Of a stretch of DNA of 6,464 bases, positions 1 to 4,517 are shown piece after piece. The translations under genes and the position numbers were made by a program. Position 1 is the stretch's first letter. Every line of letters starts with the position of its first letter. The stretch covers positions 1 through 6,464 of the forward strand of contig NZ_CAAFRZ010000037.1 of NCBI RefSeq assembly GCF_900765565.1, written 5' to 3'. The notes beneath the pieces are model-generated. The model had not been told where the DNA came from. It saw only the letters and a list, made by a program, of their open reading frames with translations, and did not search any database. This stretch comes from an uncultured Dialister sp. (GTDB taxonomy: Bacteria; Bacillota; Negativicutes; Veillonellales; Dialisteraceae).

Positions 1-118
1 AGCTGCCCACGGGGCTGAGAGATGGTAACGGGTTTACTGCACAAGGAGCATTTAAACTCCTGTGTGAGAAGAACCCACAACCCACCAGAATCCTTCTGTC
101 TGCTTCGCAGAACCTGCC
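1..118 (+). repeat. Direct repeat DR1, copy 1 (left part probably outside the window)
   Basis: The first 24 bases equal bases 443-466, and similarity continues in register to about position 77 with one single-base gap. After an 8-base insertion (about 77-85) it resumes through CCAGAATCC and CTGTCTGC. Within the copy, CACAAGGAG (39-47 region) pairs with CTCCTGTGTG to form a hairpin, and TCTGC-TTC-GCAGA forms a second. A further hairpin, CTGCCTC/GAGGCAG, follows near 115-131. In copy 2 the sequence just before this start is the 3' half of a hairpin, so this copy is probably cut by the window edge. No protein-coding signal is seen. It may be a structured RNA or a mobile palindromic repeat, and I do not recognise the family. 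Confidence 0.75.
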
Positions 119-137
119 TCTTCGAGGCAGATCCATC

Positions 138-176
138 CCCTGGCCTTCGGCCTGCCCCTTTCTCTAAGGGGGCACG
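138..176. repeat. Two adjacent small GC hairpins
   Basis: GGCC-TTC-GGCC near 142-152 is followed by GCCCC...AGGGGGC near 153-172. Copy 2 of DR1 is likewise followed by a CCCCCTTT/AAAGGGGG hairpin (550-568), so these hairpins seem to belong to the same repeat neighbourhood. Confidence 0.5.
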
Positions 177-248
177 TGCTGTTGGTTTTACTCGAAAAGT
201 AAGAAGTAACCATGTTGGACAATTTCCAGCATGCAGCCCCTTGGAGAT

Positions 249-335
249 GGAAGTCCTGCAGAGGACTTCCAAGTTTGGCCTGAAATACAAAAGGCGCTTA
301 GCCTGCCCATAAAAGCGCCTTCCTTTTAGGCCAAA
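249..335 (+). repeat. Nested inverted repeats, terminator-like
   Basis: A perfect 8-bp stem GGAAGTCC (249-256) / GGACTTCC (263-270) is followed by a nested pair. The outer arms are TTTGGCCT (274-281) and AGGCCAAA (328-335). The inner arms are AAGGCGCTT (291-299) and AAGCGCCTT (313-321), followed by CCTTTT. The inner stem and weak T tract could terminate plus-strand transcription from the left. The outer arms look more like a palindromic repeat. Both readings are possible. Confidence 0.5.
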
Positions 336-336
336 C

Positions 337-424
337 GGCGCGCGCCAAAGGCGGAGGATGGATGCGGCGAAGCTGCTAGACCCTAACGACGCTGTCCCAT
401 AACGTGCAATTGACTCTACAGCAG
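337..424. other. Spacer with no recognisable gene
   Basis: It starts with the self-complementary 10-mer GGCGCGCGCC (337-346). The following AAAGGCGG and GCGGCG words resemble a diverged copy of the GCCGCAAAGGTGGCGGC repeat found at 620-653 and 5855-6313. Nothing else is supported here. Confidence 0.4.
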
Positions 425-548
425 GCTCTCTTCCCCGAAGAGAGCTGCCCACGGGGCTGAGAGATGATGATGGGTTTACTGCACCAGAAACTTTAAACCG
501 CTATGTGAGAAGGACCCATCAGAATCCCTCTGTCTGCTGACGCAGACA
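425..548 (+). repeat. Direct repeat DR1, copy 2, with leading hairpin
   Basis: Positions 443-548 repeat positions 1 to about 110 at an offset of 442. The copy is preceded by a perfect 8-bp hairpin GCTCTCTT (425-432) / AAGAGAGC (438-445). GGTTTA (473-478) can pair with TAAACC (494-499). A terminal hairpin GTCTGC-TGAC-GCAGAC closes the copy near 531-546. The word GGGGCTGAGAGATG recalls the CUGAGA core of TPP riboswitches, but the second half of that motif is missing, so I do not call a riboswitch. Confidence 0.7.
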
Positions 549-549
549 T

Positions 550-568
550 CCCCCTTTGAAAAAGGGGG
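550..568. repeat. Perfect 8-bp hairpin
   Basis: CCCCCTTT (550-557), loop GAA, then AAAGGGGG (561-568). There is no T run after it on the plus strand, so it is not a canonical terminator. It directly follows DR1 copy 2. Confidence 0.6.
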
Positions 569-576
569 ACTGTTAT

Positions 577-653
577 AGCGGCTTCGCCGCAGATGAAGTT
601 CATAAGGCGGCGCTTTCCAATCTGTGTGCCGCCACCTTTGCGGCGAAGCCGCT
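577..653. repeat. Large fold-back repeat built on GCGGC/GCCGC hairpins
   Basis: A perfect 15-bp inverted repeat joins 577-591 and 639-653. Each arm is itself a mini-hairpin, GCGGC-TTC-GCCGC. Inside, AAGGCGG (604-610) pairs with CCGCC and CCTT (629-638). The right half, read on the minus strand, is the GCCGCAAAGGTGGCGGC word that recurs four times at 5855-6313, so this belongs to a dispersed repeat family. Confidence 0.75.
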
Positions 654-684
654 GATCAGTTCTGGCCCACAGGGCCTGTTCACC

Positions 685-712
685 TGGCCACCAGCTACCA
701 GCCACTAGCTAC
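685..712 (-). repeat. Heptamer array H1 (TAGC class), 4 x 7 bp
   Basis: Four contiguous 7-bp units on the minus strand follow the pattern GTRGCYR. On that strand the array leads into CAGG and a GGCCC/GGGCC hairpin (663-677), the same neighbour order as the arrays at 2496-2816. It is the most diverged member of its class. Confidence 0.6.
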
Positions 713-713
713 T

Positions 714-755
714 GATTCGCCCCAGGCGAATCCGCCCGCAGGGCCTCCGGCCCAG
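714..755. repeat. Two small hairpins beside H1
   Basis: GATTCGCC (714-721) / GGCGAATC (725-732) is a perfect 8-bp stem with a 3-base loop. It is followed by GGGCC-TCC-GGCCC at about 740-753, the GC hairpin that accompanies heptamer arrays elsewhere in the window. Confidence 0.55.
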
Positions 756-775
756 TCCTCCTCGATCTCGCAACT

Positions 776-814
776 AAAAAAACGCTGTGACCCAAATCGG
801 ATCACAGCGTTTTT
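776..814 (-). terminator. Rho-independent terminator of the AGCS symporter gene
   Basis: Arms AAAAACGCTGTGA (778-790) and TCACAGCGTTTTT (802-814) are perfectly complementary over 13 bp with an 11-base loop. Read on the minus strand, the stem ends in seven T residues (782 down to 776). It begins 9 bases after the symporter stop codon, the expected place for its terminator. The stem has an A/T tract on both sides, so it could also work from the plus strand. Confidence 0.9.
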
Positions 815-822
815 AAATTACA

Positions 823-2265
823 CTATTTCCCTTCCCGTTTCATATGGTTCGAGTTATTTTCTTCATCCCACCAAACGACGCCTTTCGTAGAAGGAAGCAC
901 GTCCCGATGGAAGATGGGGATCCTGATGCCTTCCTTCAGCTGCCGTTCGTAGTCCAGGAGGCAGGCCCTTGCCTGGGGGAAGAGGAGGAGGATAGCCGTC
1001 ACGTTGGTGAGGACCATGAAGGCCATGAAGAGGTCAGCCAGGTTCCATACCAGCGGCAGGTCCGCCATGGAGCCCCAGAAAATCATGATGGCAATGAATA
1101 CGCGGAACAGGTTCAGCGGCCATTTCTTCTGGGTCAGGTGGCCGATGTTGATTTCCCCGTAATAGTAGTTCCCGATGAGGGAGGTGAAGGCGAAGAGGAA
1201 AATCAGGAAGGAAACAGCCTTCGGAGCCCAGTCGCCGAAGTACTGGGCCAGGTCCCACTGGATGAGTTCGATGCCCGTGAGGCCGGTGGAGGCGTAGTCT
1301 CCGGTGAGGAGGACGATGAATGCGGAAGCGGAGCAGATGAAGAGGGTATCCACATATACGCCGAATGCCTGGATCAGGCCCTGTACTACCGGGTGGGTGG
1401 CATCAGCGGTGGCTGCAGCGTTCGGTACGGAACCTTCGCCGGCTTCGTTGGAGAAGAGGCCCCGTTTGAAGCCTGTCAGTACCGCCGCACCCATGCCGCC
1501 GCCGAAGGCAGCTTTCCAGTCGAAGGCATCCCGGAGGATCACGTAGATCACGTGGGGCATTTCCGTAATGTTATACAGCATAATGCCAATGGCCACCACG
1601 ATGTAGAGACCTGCCATGATGGGCACCATCCATTCGGTGACCCGGGCGATACGGCCCATGCCGCCGCAGATGACCAGCATGGCCAGCACCGTTACCACGG
1701 CGCCTACGATCATGCGGTCAGCGCCGAGAGCATGGTTCAGGGCAAGGGCGATGGTGTTGGACTGGACGGAGTTGTAAATCATACCGTAGGTCACGGAAAT
1801 GAGGATGGCGAAAATCGCAGCCCACAGCTTGTGGCCGAGACCGTAGCGCAGATAGTACGCAGGACCCCCGCGGAAACCGTTTCCGTCGGTCCTTGGCACC
1901 TTGTAGATCTGGGCGAGGGTGGATTCCACGAAGCCCGTGGCGGAGCCGATGACCGCGATGAACCACATCCAGAAAATAGCCCCCGGTCCGCCGGTGACGA
2001 TGGCAATGGCGATGCCGGCGATGTTGCCCACCCCTACGCGGGACGCCGTGCTGACGCAGAAGGCCTGGAATGGGGAAACCTCATTCCCTTCGGTCTTCCG
2101 GCCCGCCGTATGGGCGATGAGGGAAAACATCCTGCCAAAGAACCGGACCTGCACACCCCGGGTGCGGACGGTGAAGTAAAAGCCGGCGCCCACCAGGAGC
2201 ACAATGATCACAGAGGACCATAGCACCCCGTTAATGGCGGAAACCGCATTGTTCAGAGCTTCCAT
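823..2265 (-). CDS. Sodium:alanine/glycine symporter, AGCS family (AgcS/AlsT-like)
   Basis: A complete 480-residue inner-membrane transporter, in the normal AGCS (TC 2.A.25) size range. Members import alanine and/or glycine with sodium, or sometimes protons. The family signature TGGPGAIFWMW lies at residues 91-101, just after SRVGVGNIAG (75-84). The second hallmark, GFKRGLFSNEAGEG followed by PNAAATA, spans about 265-287. Hydrophobic segments are visible at roughly 14-32, 75-112, 146-168, 183-201, 211-231, 297-321, 350-366, 386-402 and 408-430. The tail from about 443 is hydrophilic and probably cytoplasmic. The ATG is chosen because AAGGAGG (2271-2277) lies 5 bases upstream and the N-terminus matches family members. 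The gene is monocistronic: its own promoter is at 2310-2338 and a terminator follows. Exact substrate and coupling ion cannot be read from sequence, so no gene symbol is given. I see no frameshift or missing motif. Confidence 0.95.
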   Translation of the reverse strand: MEALNNAVSAINGVLWSSVIIVLLVGAGFYFTVRTRGVQVRFFGRMFSLIAHTAGRKTEGNEVSPFQAFCVSTASRVGVGNIAGIAIAIVTGGPGAIFWMWFIAVIGSATGFVESTLAQIYKVPRTDGNGFRGGPAYYLRYGLGHKLWAAIFAILISVTYGMIYNSVQSNTIALALNHALGADRMIVGAVVTVLAMLVICGGMGRIARVTEWMVPIMAGLYIVVAIGIMLYNITEMPHVIYVILRDAFDWKAAFGGGMGAAVLTGFKRGLFSNEAGEGSVPNAAATADATHPVVQGLIQAFGVYVDTLFICSASAFIVLLTGDYASTGLTGIELIQWDLAQYFGDWAPKAVSFLIFLFAFTSLIGNYYYGEINIGHLTQKKWPLNLFRVFIAIMIFWGSMADLPLVWNLADLFMAFMVLTNVTAILLLFPQARACLLDYERQLKEGIRIPIFHRDVLPSTKGVVWWDEENNSNHMKREGK

Positions 2266-2270
2266 TTTTT

Positions 2271-2277
2271 CCTCCTT
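2271..2277 (-). promoter_or_regulatory. Ribosome binding site of the AGCS symporter
   Basis: AAGGAGG on the minus strand, five A residues before the ATG at 2265. It is close to perfect and fixes the start codon. Confidence 0.9.
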
Positions 2278-2309
2278 ATAGGTTGGTAAAAGTAAACGTG
2301 TGTCTACTT

Positions 2310-2338
2310 ATTATACCTTTTATTTACAATTTGCACAA
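2310..2338 (-). promoter_or_regulatory. Sigma-A-type promoter of the AGCS symporter
   Basis: On the minus strand, -35 TTGTGC (2338-2333), a 17-bp spacer, and a consensus -10 TATAAT (2315-2310). Transcription would start near 2303, giving a leader of about 38 bases before the ATG. No riboswitch or attenuator fits in so short a leader. Confidence 0.75.
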
Positions 2339-2376
2339 ATGATGGATGTGATTAAGCAATGTGCGAACGTACGGAG

Positions 2377-2404
2377 CCTTGAGCCTCCAGCCTTGAGCAT
2401 TGAG
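2377..2404 (+). repeat. Heptamer array H2 (CCTTGAG class), 4 x 7 bp
   Basis: Four contiguous units: CCTTGAG, CCTCCAG, CCTTGAG and CATTGAG. It directly follows a 32-nt C repeat and is followed by CTGATCAG and a GC hairpin, the same right neighbour as the array at 6038-6058. Confidence 0.85.
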
Positions 2405-2495
2405 CTGATCAGCGGCTTCGCCGCGGGGTATGTGGCTGGGCGGCGTACGACCGTATGGGGTGTCATGTGGCTAAGCGTTGTGCGCTCATATGGGG

Positions 2496-2523
2496 GCTAC
2501 TAGCTACTAGCTTCTAGCAGCTA
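2496..2523 (+). repeat. Heptamer array H3 (TAGC class), 4 x 7 bp
   Basis: Units GCTACTA, GCTACTA, GCTTCTA and GCAGCTA begin immediately after the GGGG that ends C repeat 2464-2495. The GGCCC/GGGCC hairpin follows. Confidence 0.85.
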
Positions 2524-2592
2524 GATGGCCAGGCCCTTTGGGCCGGGACCCAACAGGGTTCATGTGGCTGAGTGCCATGCGCCCGTATGGGG

Positions 2593-2620
2593 GCTTTTAG
2601 CTTCTAGCGGCTAGCAGCTA
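2593..2620 (+). repeat. Heptamer array H4 (TAGC class), 4 x 7 bp
   Basis: Units GCTTTTA, GCTTCTA, GCGGCTA and GCAGCTA follow the GGGG of C repeat 2561-2592. Next comes GGAAGGCTGGCCAG, whose inverted counterpart lies at 2687-2700 across the palindrome centre. Confidence 0.85.
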
Positions 2621-2633
2621 GGAAGGCTGGCCA

Positions 2634-2686
2634 GGCCCTTCGGGCCGGGAACCCGATAGGGTTCCTATTGGCGGCGAAAGCCGCAG
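2634..2686. repeat. Centre of the composite palindrome: three hairpins
   Basis: Three small hairpins fill the gap between the two arms: GGCCC-TTC-GGGCC (2634-2646), GGAACCC...GGGTTCC (about 2647-2664), and GGCGGCGAAAGCCGC (about 2670-2684). Confidence 0.7.
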
Positions 2687-2701
2687 GCTGACCAGCTTTC
2701 C

Positions 2702-2729
2702 TAGTAGCTAGGAGCTAGCAGCTAGAAGC
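2702..2729 (-). repeat. Heptamer array H5 (TAGC class), 4 x 7 bp
   Basis: On the minus strand the four units are GCTNCTA with N equal to T, G, C and A in turn, so each base is used once at the same position. It is flanked by the GGGG end of C repeat 2761-2730. Confidence 0.85.
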
Positions 2730-2788
2730 CCCCGCATGTACGCACGGCGCTTAGCCACATGCCAGCGCCGCAGGATGGCCAGCTTTCC

Positions 2789-2816
2789 TAGTAGCTAGCA
2801 GCTAACAGCTAGAAGC
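2789..2816 (-). repeat. Heptamer array H6 (TAGC class), 4 x 7 bp
   Basis: Minus-strand units GCTTCTA, GCTGTTA, GCTGCTA and GCTACTA follow the GGGG of C repeat 2848-2817. The array and the 13 bases after it are very similar to H5. Confidence 0.85.
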
Positions 2817-2909
2817 CCCCGCATGTACGCACGGCGCTTATCCACCCGTCAGCCCCATCCGTGCGCACGCCACTCATCCACATACCACCCGACCCGAAGG
2901 GCCTGTTCC

Positions 2910-2930
2910 GCTCAAGGCTCAAAGCTCAAG
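2910..2930 (-). repeat. Heptamer array H7 (CCTTGAG class), 3 x 7 bp
   Basis: Units GCTCAAG, GCTCAAA and GCTCAAG on the plus strand are the complement of the CCTTGAG class. A partial fourth unit (GCTGGCG) follows. It mirrors H2 across the palindrome. Confidence 0.8.
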
Positions 2931-2945
2931 GCTGGCGGTCACACC

Positions 2946-2948
2946 GTT
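2946..2948. repeat. Target-site duplication, left copy (GTT)
   Basis: GTT immediately precedes the left end of the IS, and the same GTT is at 4316-4318 after its right end. A 3-bp duplication is normal for IS3-family elements. Confidence 0.75.
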
Positions 2949-2978
2949 TATAATGGACCCGTAGATTCGGACCACCAT

Positions 2979-3009
2979 TTGAAAAATAAGTGCGCGAATG
3001 TGGCATAAT
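2979..3009 (+). promoter_or_regulatory. Possible promoter for the IS transposase
   Basis: TTGAAA (2979-2984) and CATAAT (3004-3009) are 19 bp apart, with TG at 3001-3002 giving an extended -10. The spacing is longer than ideal. The -35 lies inside the left terminal repeat, as is common in IS3 elements. Confidence 0.45.
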
Positions 3010-3019
3010 GTAAACCAAA

Positions 3020-3025
3020 AGGAGG
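3020..3025 (+). promoter_or_regulatory. Ribosome binding site of orfA
   Basis: AGGAGG, 9 bases before the ATG at 3035. Confidence 0.8.
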
Positions 3026-3034
3026 TTATCTACC

Positions 3035-3376
3035 ATGTCACACAACAAGTACAGCGCCGCATTCAAAAGCAAGGTTATCCTTGAAATCCTGAGGGGAGAG
3101 AAAGAATTCAATACTATCTGTGCTGAATACAATCTCAGCCCCGGAATGGTCCGTAAATGGAGACAGGAGTTCATTGAAAATGCTCCTCGGGTATTTGAAG
3201 CAGATCCTAGGTCCAAAAAGGCCCAGAGAAAGGAGGAAGCCCTGAAGAAAAGCAACGATCGAATGGCACAAAAGATCGGGCAGCTCACGATGGAACGTGA
3301 TTTTCTTCAGGATTGCTTTCGCAAAGCTGGATATCCCGTCCCAAGAGCTCCGGGATATGATTCAGATGAACAGTAG
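3035..3376 (+). CDS. IS3-family transposase OrfA (helix-turn-helix subunit)
   Basis: A 113-residue protein with the HTH_Tnp_1-type layout. The N-terminus, starting MSHNKYSAAFKSKVILEIL, is followed by a predicted helix-turn-helix around residues 22-45 containing ICAEYNLSPGMVRKWRQEF. A charged, leucine-containing coiled-coil-like region follows at about 60-95 (KKAQRKEEALKK through IGQLTMERDFL). In IS3 elements this part binds the terminal repeats and dimerises. The start is supported by AGGAGG at 3020-3025. The last ~20 residues, after DFLQDCFRKAG, run on in a frame that overlaps orfB and may not be conserved. The family normally joins OrfA to OrfB by a -1 ribosomal slip. No A6G-type slippery heptamer is visible in the overlap here. 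Confidence 0.9.
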   Translation: MSHNKYSAAFKSKVILEILRGEKEFNTICAEYNLSPGMVRKWRQEFIENAPRVFEADPRSKKAQRKEEALKKSNDRMAQKIGQLTMERDFLQDCFRKAGYPVPRAPGYDSDEQ

Positions 3377-4187
3377 GCTGCATGTCCGCAGGCAGTGCCG
3401 TCTGCTTAAGGTTAACCGTTCCAGTCTCTATTATGTGCCTAAGCCTCCGGATCCGGAGCATCAGGCATGGCTTGAGATGGTAATGCAACAAATAGACCGT
3501 ATTCATCTGGAACATCCCTATATGGGAACCCGTAAGATGGTCATATTGCTGAGGCAGATGGGAATTACCATTACGAGAAAAACTGTGAGACGACTGGCAG
3601 CAATCATGGGTATTTGTGCAGTGTACCCCAAAGCAAACCTTTCTAAACGAAATTTCAAAGAGTCTATCGTGCCCTACCGTCTAAGGAACTATAAGGCCTG
3701 CTTCCCAAACCAGGTCTGGTCTATAGACATCACCTATATTCCGATGCCACATGGGCACATGTATCTCACGGCCATAATTGACTGGTATAGTCGAAAGATT
3801 CTTGAATACTATCTGGCAGATACGTTGGATAAAGAAACAGTCATTGCAGCAGTAAAAGAAGCTGTGGCCAGATACGGAATTCCAGCCATCATTAACTCAG
3901 ATCAGGGAAGTCAGTTTACAAGCGATGAATATAAGAAACTATTAAAACAGCTGGGCATTACTCAGAGCATGGATGGTCGGCGGAGATGGGCTGACAACAT
4001 CATGGTTGAGCGGTGGTTCCGCAGCCTGAAAAACGAATGCATCTACCTCAATGAATACCAGACTCCCCGGGAGTTGCTTCAGCTGATTGGTAAGTACGTC
4101 AAGGACTACAACACTATCCGTCCACATGAGGCTTTGGAGTACCAGACCCCTGATGAGGTGTATTACAGCTGCTTCCAGGCGGCTTAA
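3357..4187 (+). CDS. IS3-family transposase OrfB (DDE integrase, rve domain)
   Basis: The catalytic part of the transposase, 276 residues from the ATG at 3357. The frame is open from 3246, and GTG at 3297 is another possible start. An HTH_21-like region HPYMGTRKMVILLRQMGI (about 53-70) precedes the integrase core. The DDE triad is visible as D124 (WSIDITY), D182 (NSDQGSQF) and E218 (MVERWFRSLK), with exactly 35 residues between the second D and the E, as in IS3. The C-terminal YNTIRPHEALEYQTPDEVY is the usual family ending. Downstream similarity to family members begins upstream of the ATG (about LDIPSQELRDMI), suggesting the natural product is an OrfA-OrfB fusion. However, orfB lies in the +1 phase relative to orfA, not the -1 phase expected. 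Either this copy carries an indel, or OrfB is made by reinitiation near the orfA stop (3374-3376). Confidence 0.9.
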   Translation: MIQMNSRLHVRRQCRLLKVNRSSLYYVPKPPDPEHQAWLEMVMQQIDRIHLEHPYMGTRKMVILLRQMGITITRKTVRRLAAIMGICAVYPKANLSKRNFKESIVPYRLRNYKACFPNQVWSIDITYIPMPHGHMYLTAIIDWYSRKILEYYLADTLDKETVIAAVKEAVARYGIPAIINSDQGSQFTSDEYKKLLKQLGITQSMDGRRRWADNIMVERWFRSLKNECIYLNEYQTPRELLQLIGKYVKDYNTIRPHEALEYQTPDEVYYSCFQAA

Positions 4188-4212
4188 GGCCTGGTGAGGG
4201 GCCTTAAGCCGC
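4179..4212 (+). repeat. Perfect 13-bp hairpin overlapping the orfB stop codon
   Basis: GCGGCTTAAGGCC (4179-4191) and GGCCTTAAGCCGC (4200-4212) pair perfectly around an 8-base loop. The orfB stop TAA (4185-4187) lies within the left arm. There is no T tract after it, so it is not a standard terminator. A second stem, 4219-4228 with 4232-4241, follows (10 bp with one G-T pair). Confidence 0.8.
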
Positions 4213-4315
4213 AGGCCCGGCAGAGCAAAAATTGCTTTGCCATAGAGCATTGTTAACCAATTCAGAAAGCGCGCGATAATTTTTTGAAAGTGGTCTTGAC
4301 AACGGGCCCATTATA

Positions 4316-4318
4316 GTT
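4316..4318. repeat. Target-site duplication, right copy (GTT)
   Basis: GTT directly follows the right end of the IS at 4315 and matches 2946-2948. Confidence 0.75.
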
Positions 4319-4463
4319 TACCACATACTTTGGGAAGAAACCCTCACTTTCGCCCTCCCAACACCACCGATTTCCCACCATAAAAACTACCATTTTCACA
4401 CCGCCGAGGAACCTGAAAATCCGACGCAATTGGGCCATATAACCATGGGGTTTTCTCCCTTTT
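4319..4463. other. Intergenic DNA between the IS and the cell-wall gene; no gene seen
   Basis: The first nine bases, read on the minus strand together with 2945-2932, appear to complete a 32-nt C repeat split by the IS. The rest is pyrimidine-rich on the plus strand, with CCCACC and CACC words. I see no ribosome site, hairpin or credible reading frame. Confidence 0.5.
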
Positions 4464-4492
4464 TTTACAAAATCGACAAAAAATGGTAAAAT
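4464..4492 (+). promoter_or_regulatory. Sigma-A-type promoter of the 3D-domain gene
   Basis: -35 TTTACA (4464-4469), a spacer of exactly 17 bp, and -10 TAAAAT (4487-4492). Transcription would start near 4499, leaving an 18-20 base leader that is mostly ribosome site. Confidence 0.75.
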
Positions 4493-4504
4493 ACAGGAGT
4501 TCAT

Positions 4505-4513
4505 GGAGGTGAT
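4505..4513 (+). promoter_or_regulatory. Ribosome binding site that decides the start of the 3D-domain gene
   Basis: GGAGGTGAT is a near-perfect anti-16S match ending 4 bases before ATG 4518. An in-frame ATG at 4503 overlaps this site and has no ribosome site of its own, so 4518 is the real start. Confidence 0.85.
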
Positions 4514-4517
4514 AAGA

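Larger units (their letters stand above)
2346..2633 (+). repeat. Left arm of composite palindrome (modules C1-H2-gc-C2-C3-H3-gc-C4-H4)
   Basis: The arm contains four plus-oriented copies of a 32-nt repeat (C) at 2346-2376, 2429-2460, 2464-2495 and 2561-2592. Their consensus begins CATGTGGCTAAGCG, continues with TGTGCG, and ends in CATATGGGG. Three copies run directly into a heptamer array (2377, 2496, 2593). GC hairpins follow the first two arrays: GCGGCTTCGCCGC near 2412-2424 and GGCCC-TTT-GGGCC near 2532-2544. A third, GGCCC-TTC-GGGCC (2634-2646), lies at the palindrome centre. No open reading frame here looks real. It is intergenic DNA immediately upstream of the symporter promoter. Confidence 0.8.
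2687..2945 (-). repeat. Right arm of composite palindrome (same module order read on the minus strand)
   Basis: Read on the minus strand from 2945 inward, the order is heptamer array H7, GC hairpin (2890-2904), C repeats at 2884-2853 and 2848-2817, array H6, a short spacer, C repeat 2761-2730, and array H5. Reading the left arm inward gives the same order after its first C repeat. Each inner module can be matched to its partner across the centre, for example 2561-2633 with 2687-2761. The outermost C repeat of this arm appears to be interrupted by the insertion sequence. Confidence 0.75.
2949..4315 (+). mobile_element. IS3-family insertion sequence, 1367 bp
   Basis: The ends are imperfect terminal inverted repeats. 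Both begin TATAATGG followed by ACCCGT (left, 2949-2962) or GCCCGT (right, 4315-4302 on the minus strand). Similarity continues inward through GACCAC, a run of A residues and GCGCG, ending at 2996 and 4270. The element carries two overlapping frames in the usual IS3 order, orfA (helix-turn-helix) and orfB (DDE integrase), and is flanked by GTT. Its coding sequence is visibly more AT-rich than the symporter and cell-wall genes around it, fitting recent acquisition. The element looks complete, but the reading-frame relation of orfA and orfB is atypical (see orfB), so activity is uncertain. I cannot name the exact ISfinder member. Confidence 0.92.

Noticed and set aside
22..312. A 96-codon open frame at the left edge
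   Set aside because: It runs through several hairpins and the DR1 repeat, has no ribosome site, and shows no protein-family features.
443..500. TPP riboswitch suggested by GGGGCTGAGAGATG
   Set aside because: The paired second half of the aptamer (CTGATCTGG...CCAGCG-type) is absent, and no thiamine gene follows.
844..2223. A 459-codon open frame opposite the symporter gene
   Set aside because: It is the antisense shadow of a GC-biased membrane-protein gene. The composition is low-complexity (E/G/H/D-rich), there is no ribosome site, and the sense strand has clear family motifs.
2290..2309. AAGTA...TACTT as an operator at the symporter start site
   Set aside because: Only five pairs with a 10-base gap, which is easily chance in AT-rich leader DNA.
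2346..2884. CRISPR array suggested by repeated 32-nt units
   Set aside because: Copies lie in both orientations, spacing is irregular, the intervals are themselves repeats, and no cas gene is visible.
4340..4400. MraZ-type operator from GTGG/TGGG words on the minus strand
   Set aside because: The words are not at the regular 10-bp spacing expected and no mraZ gene follows on that strand.
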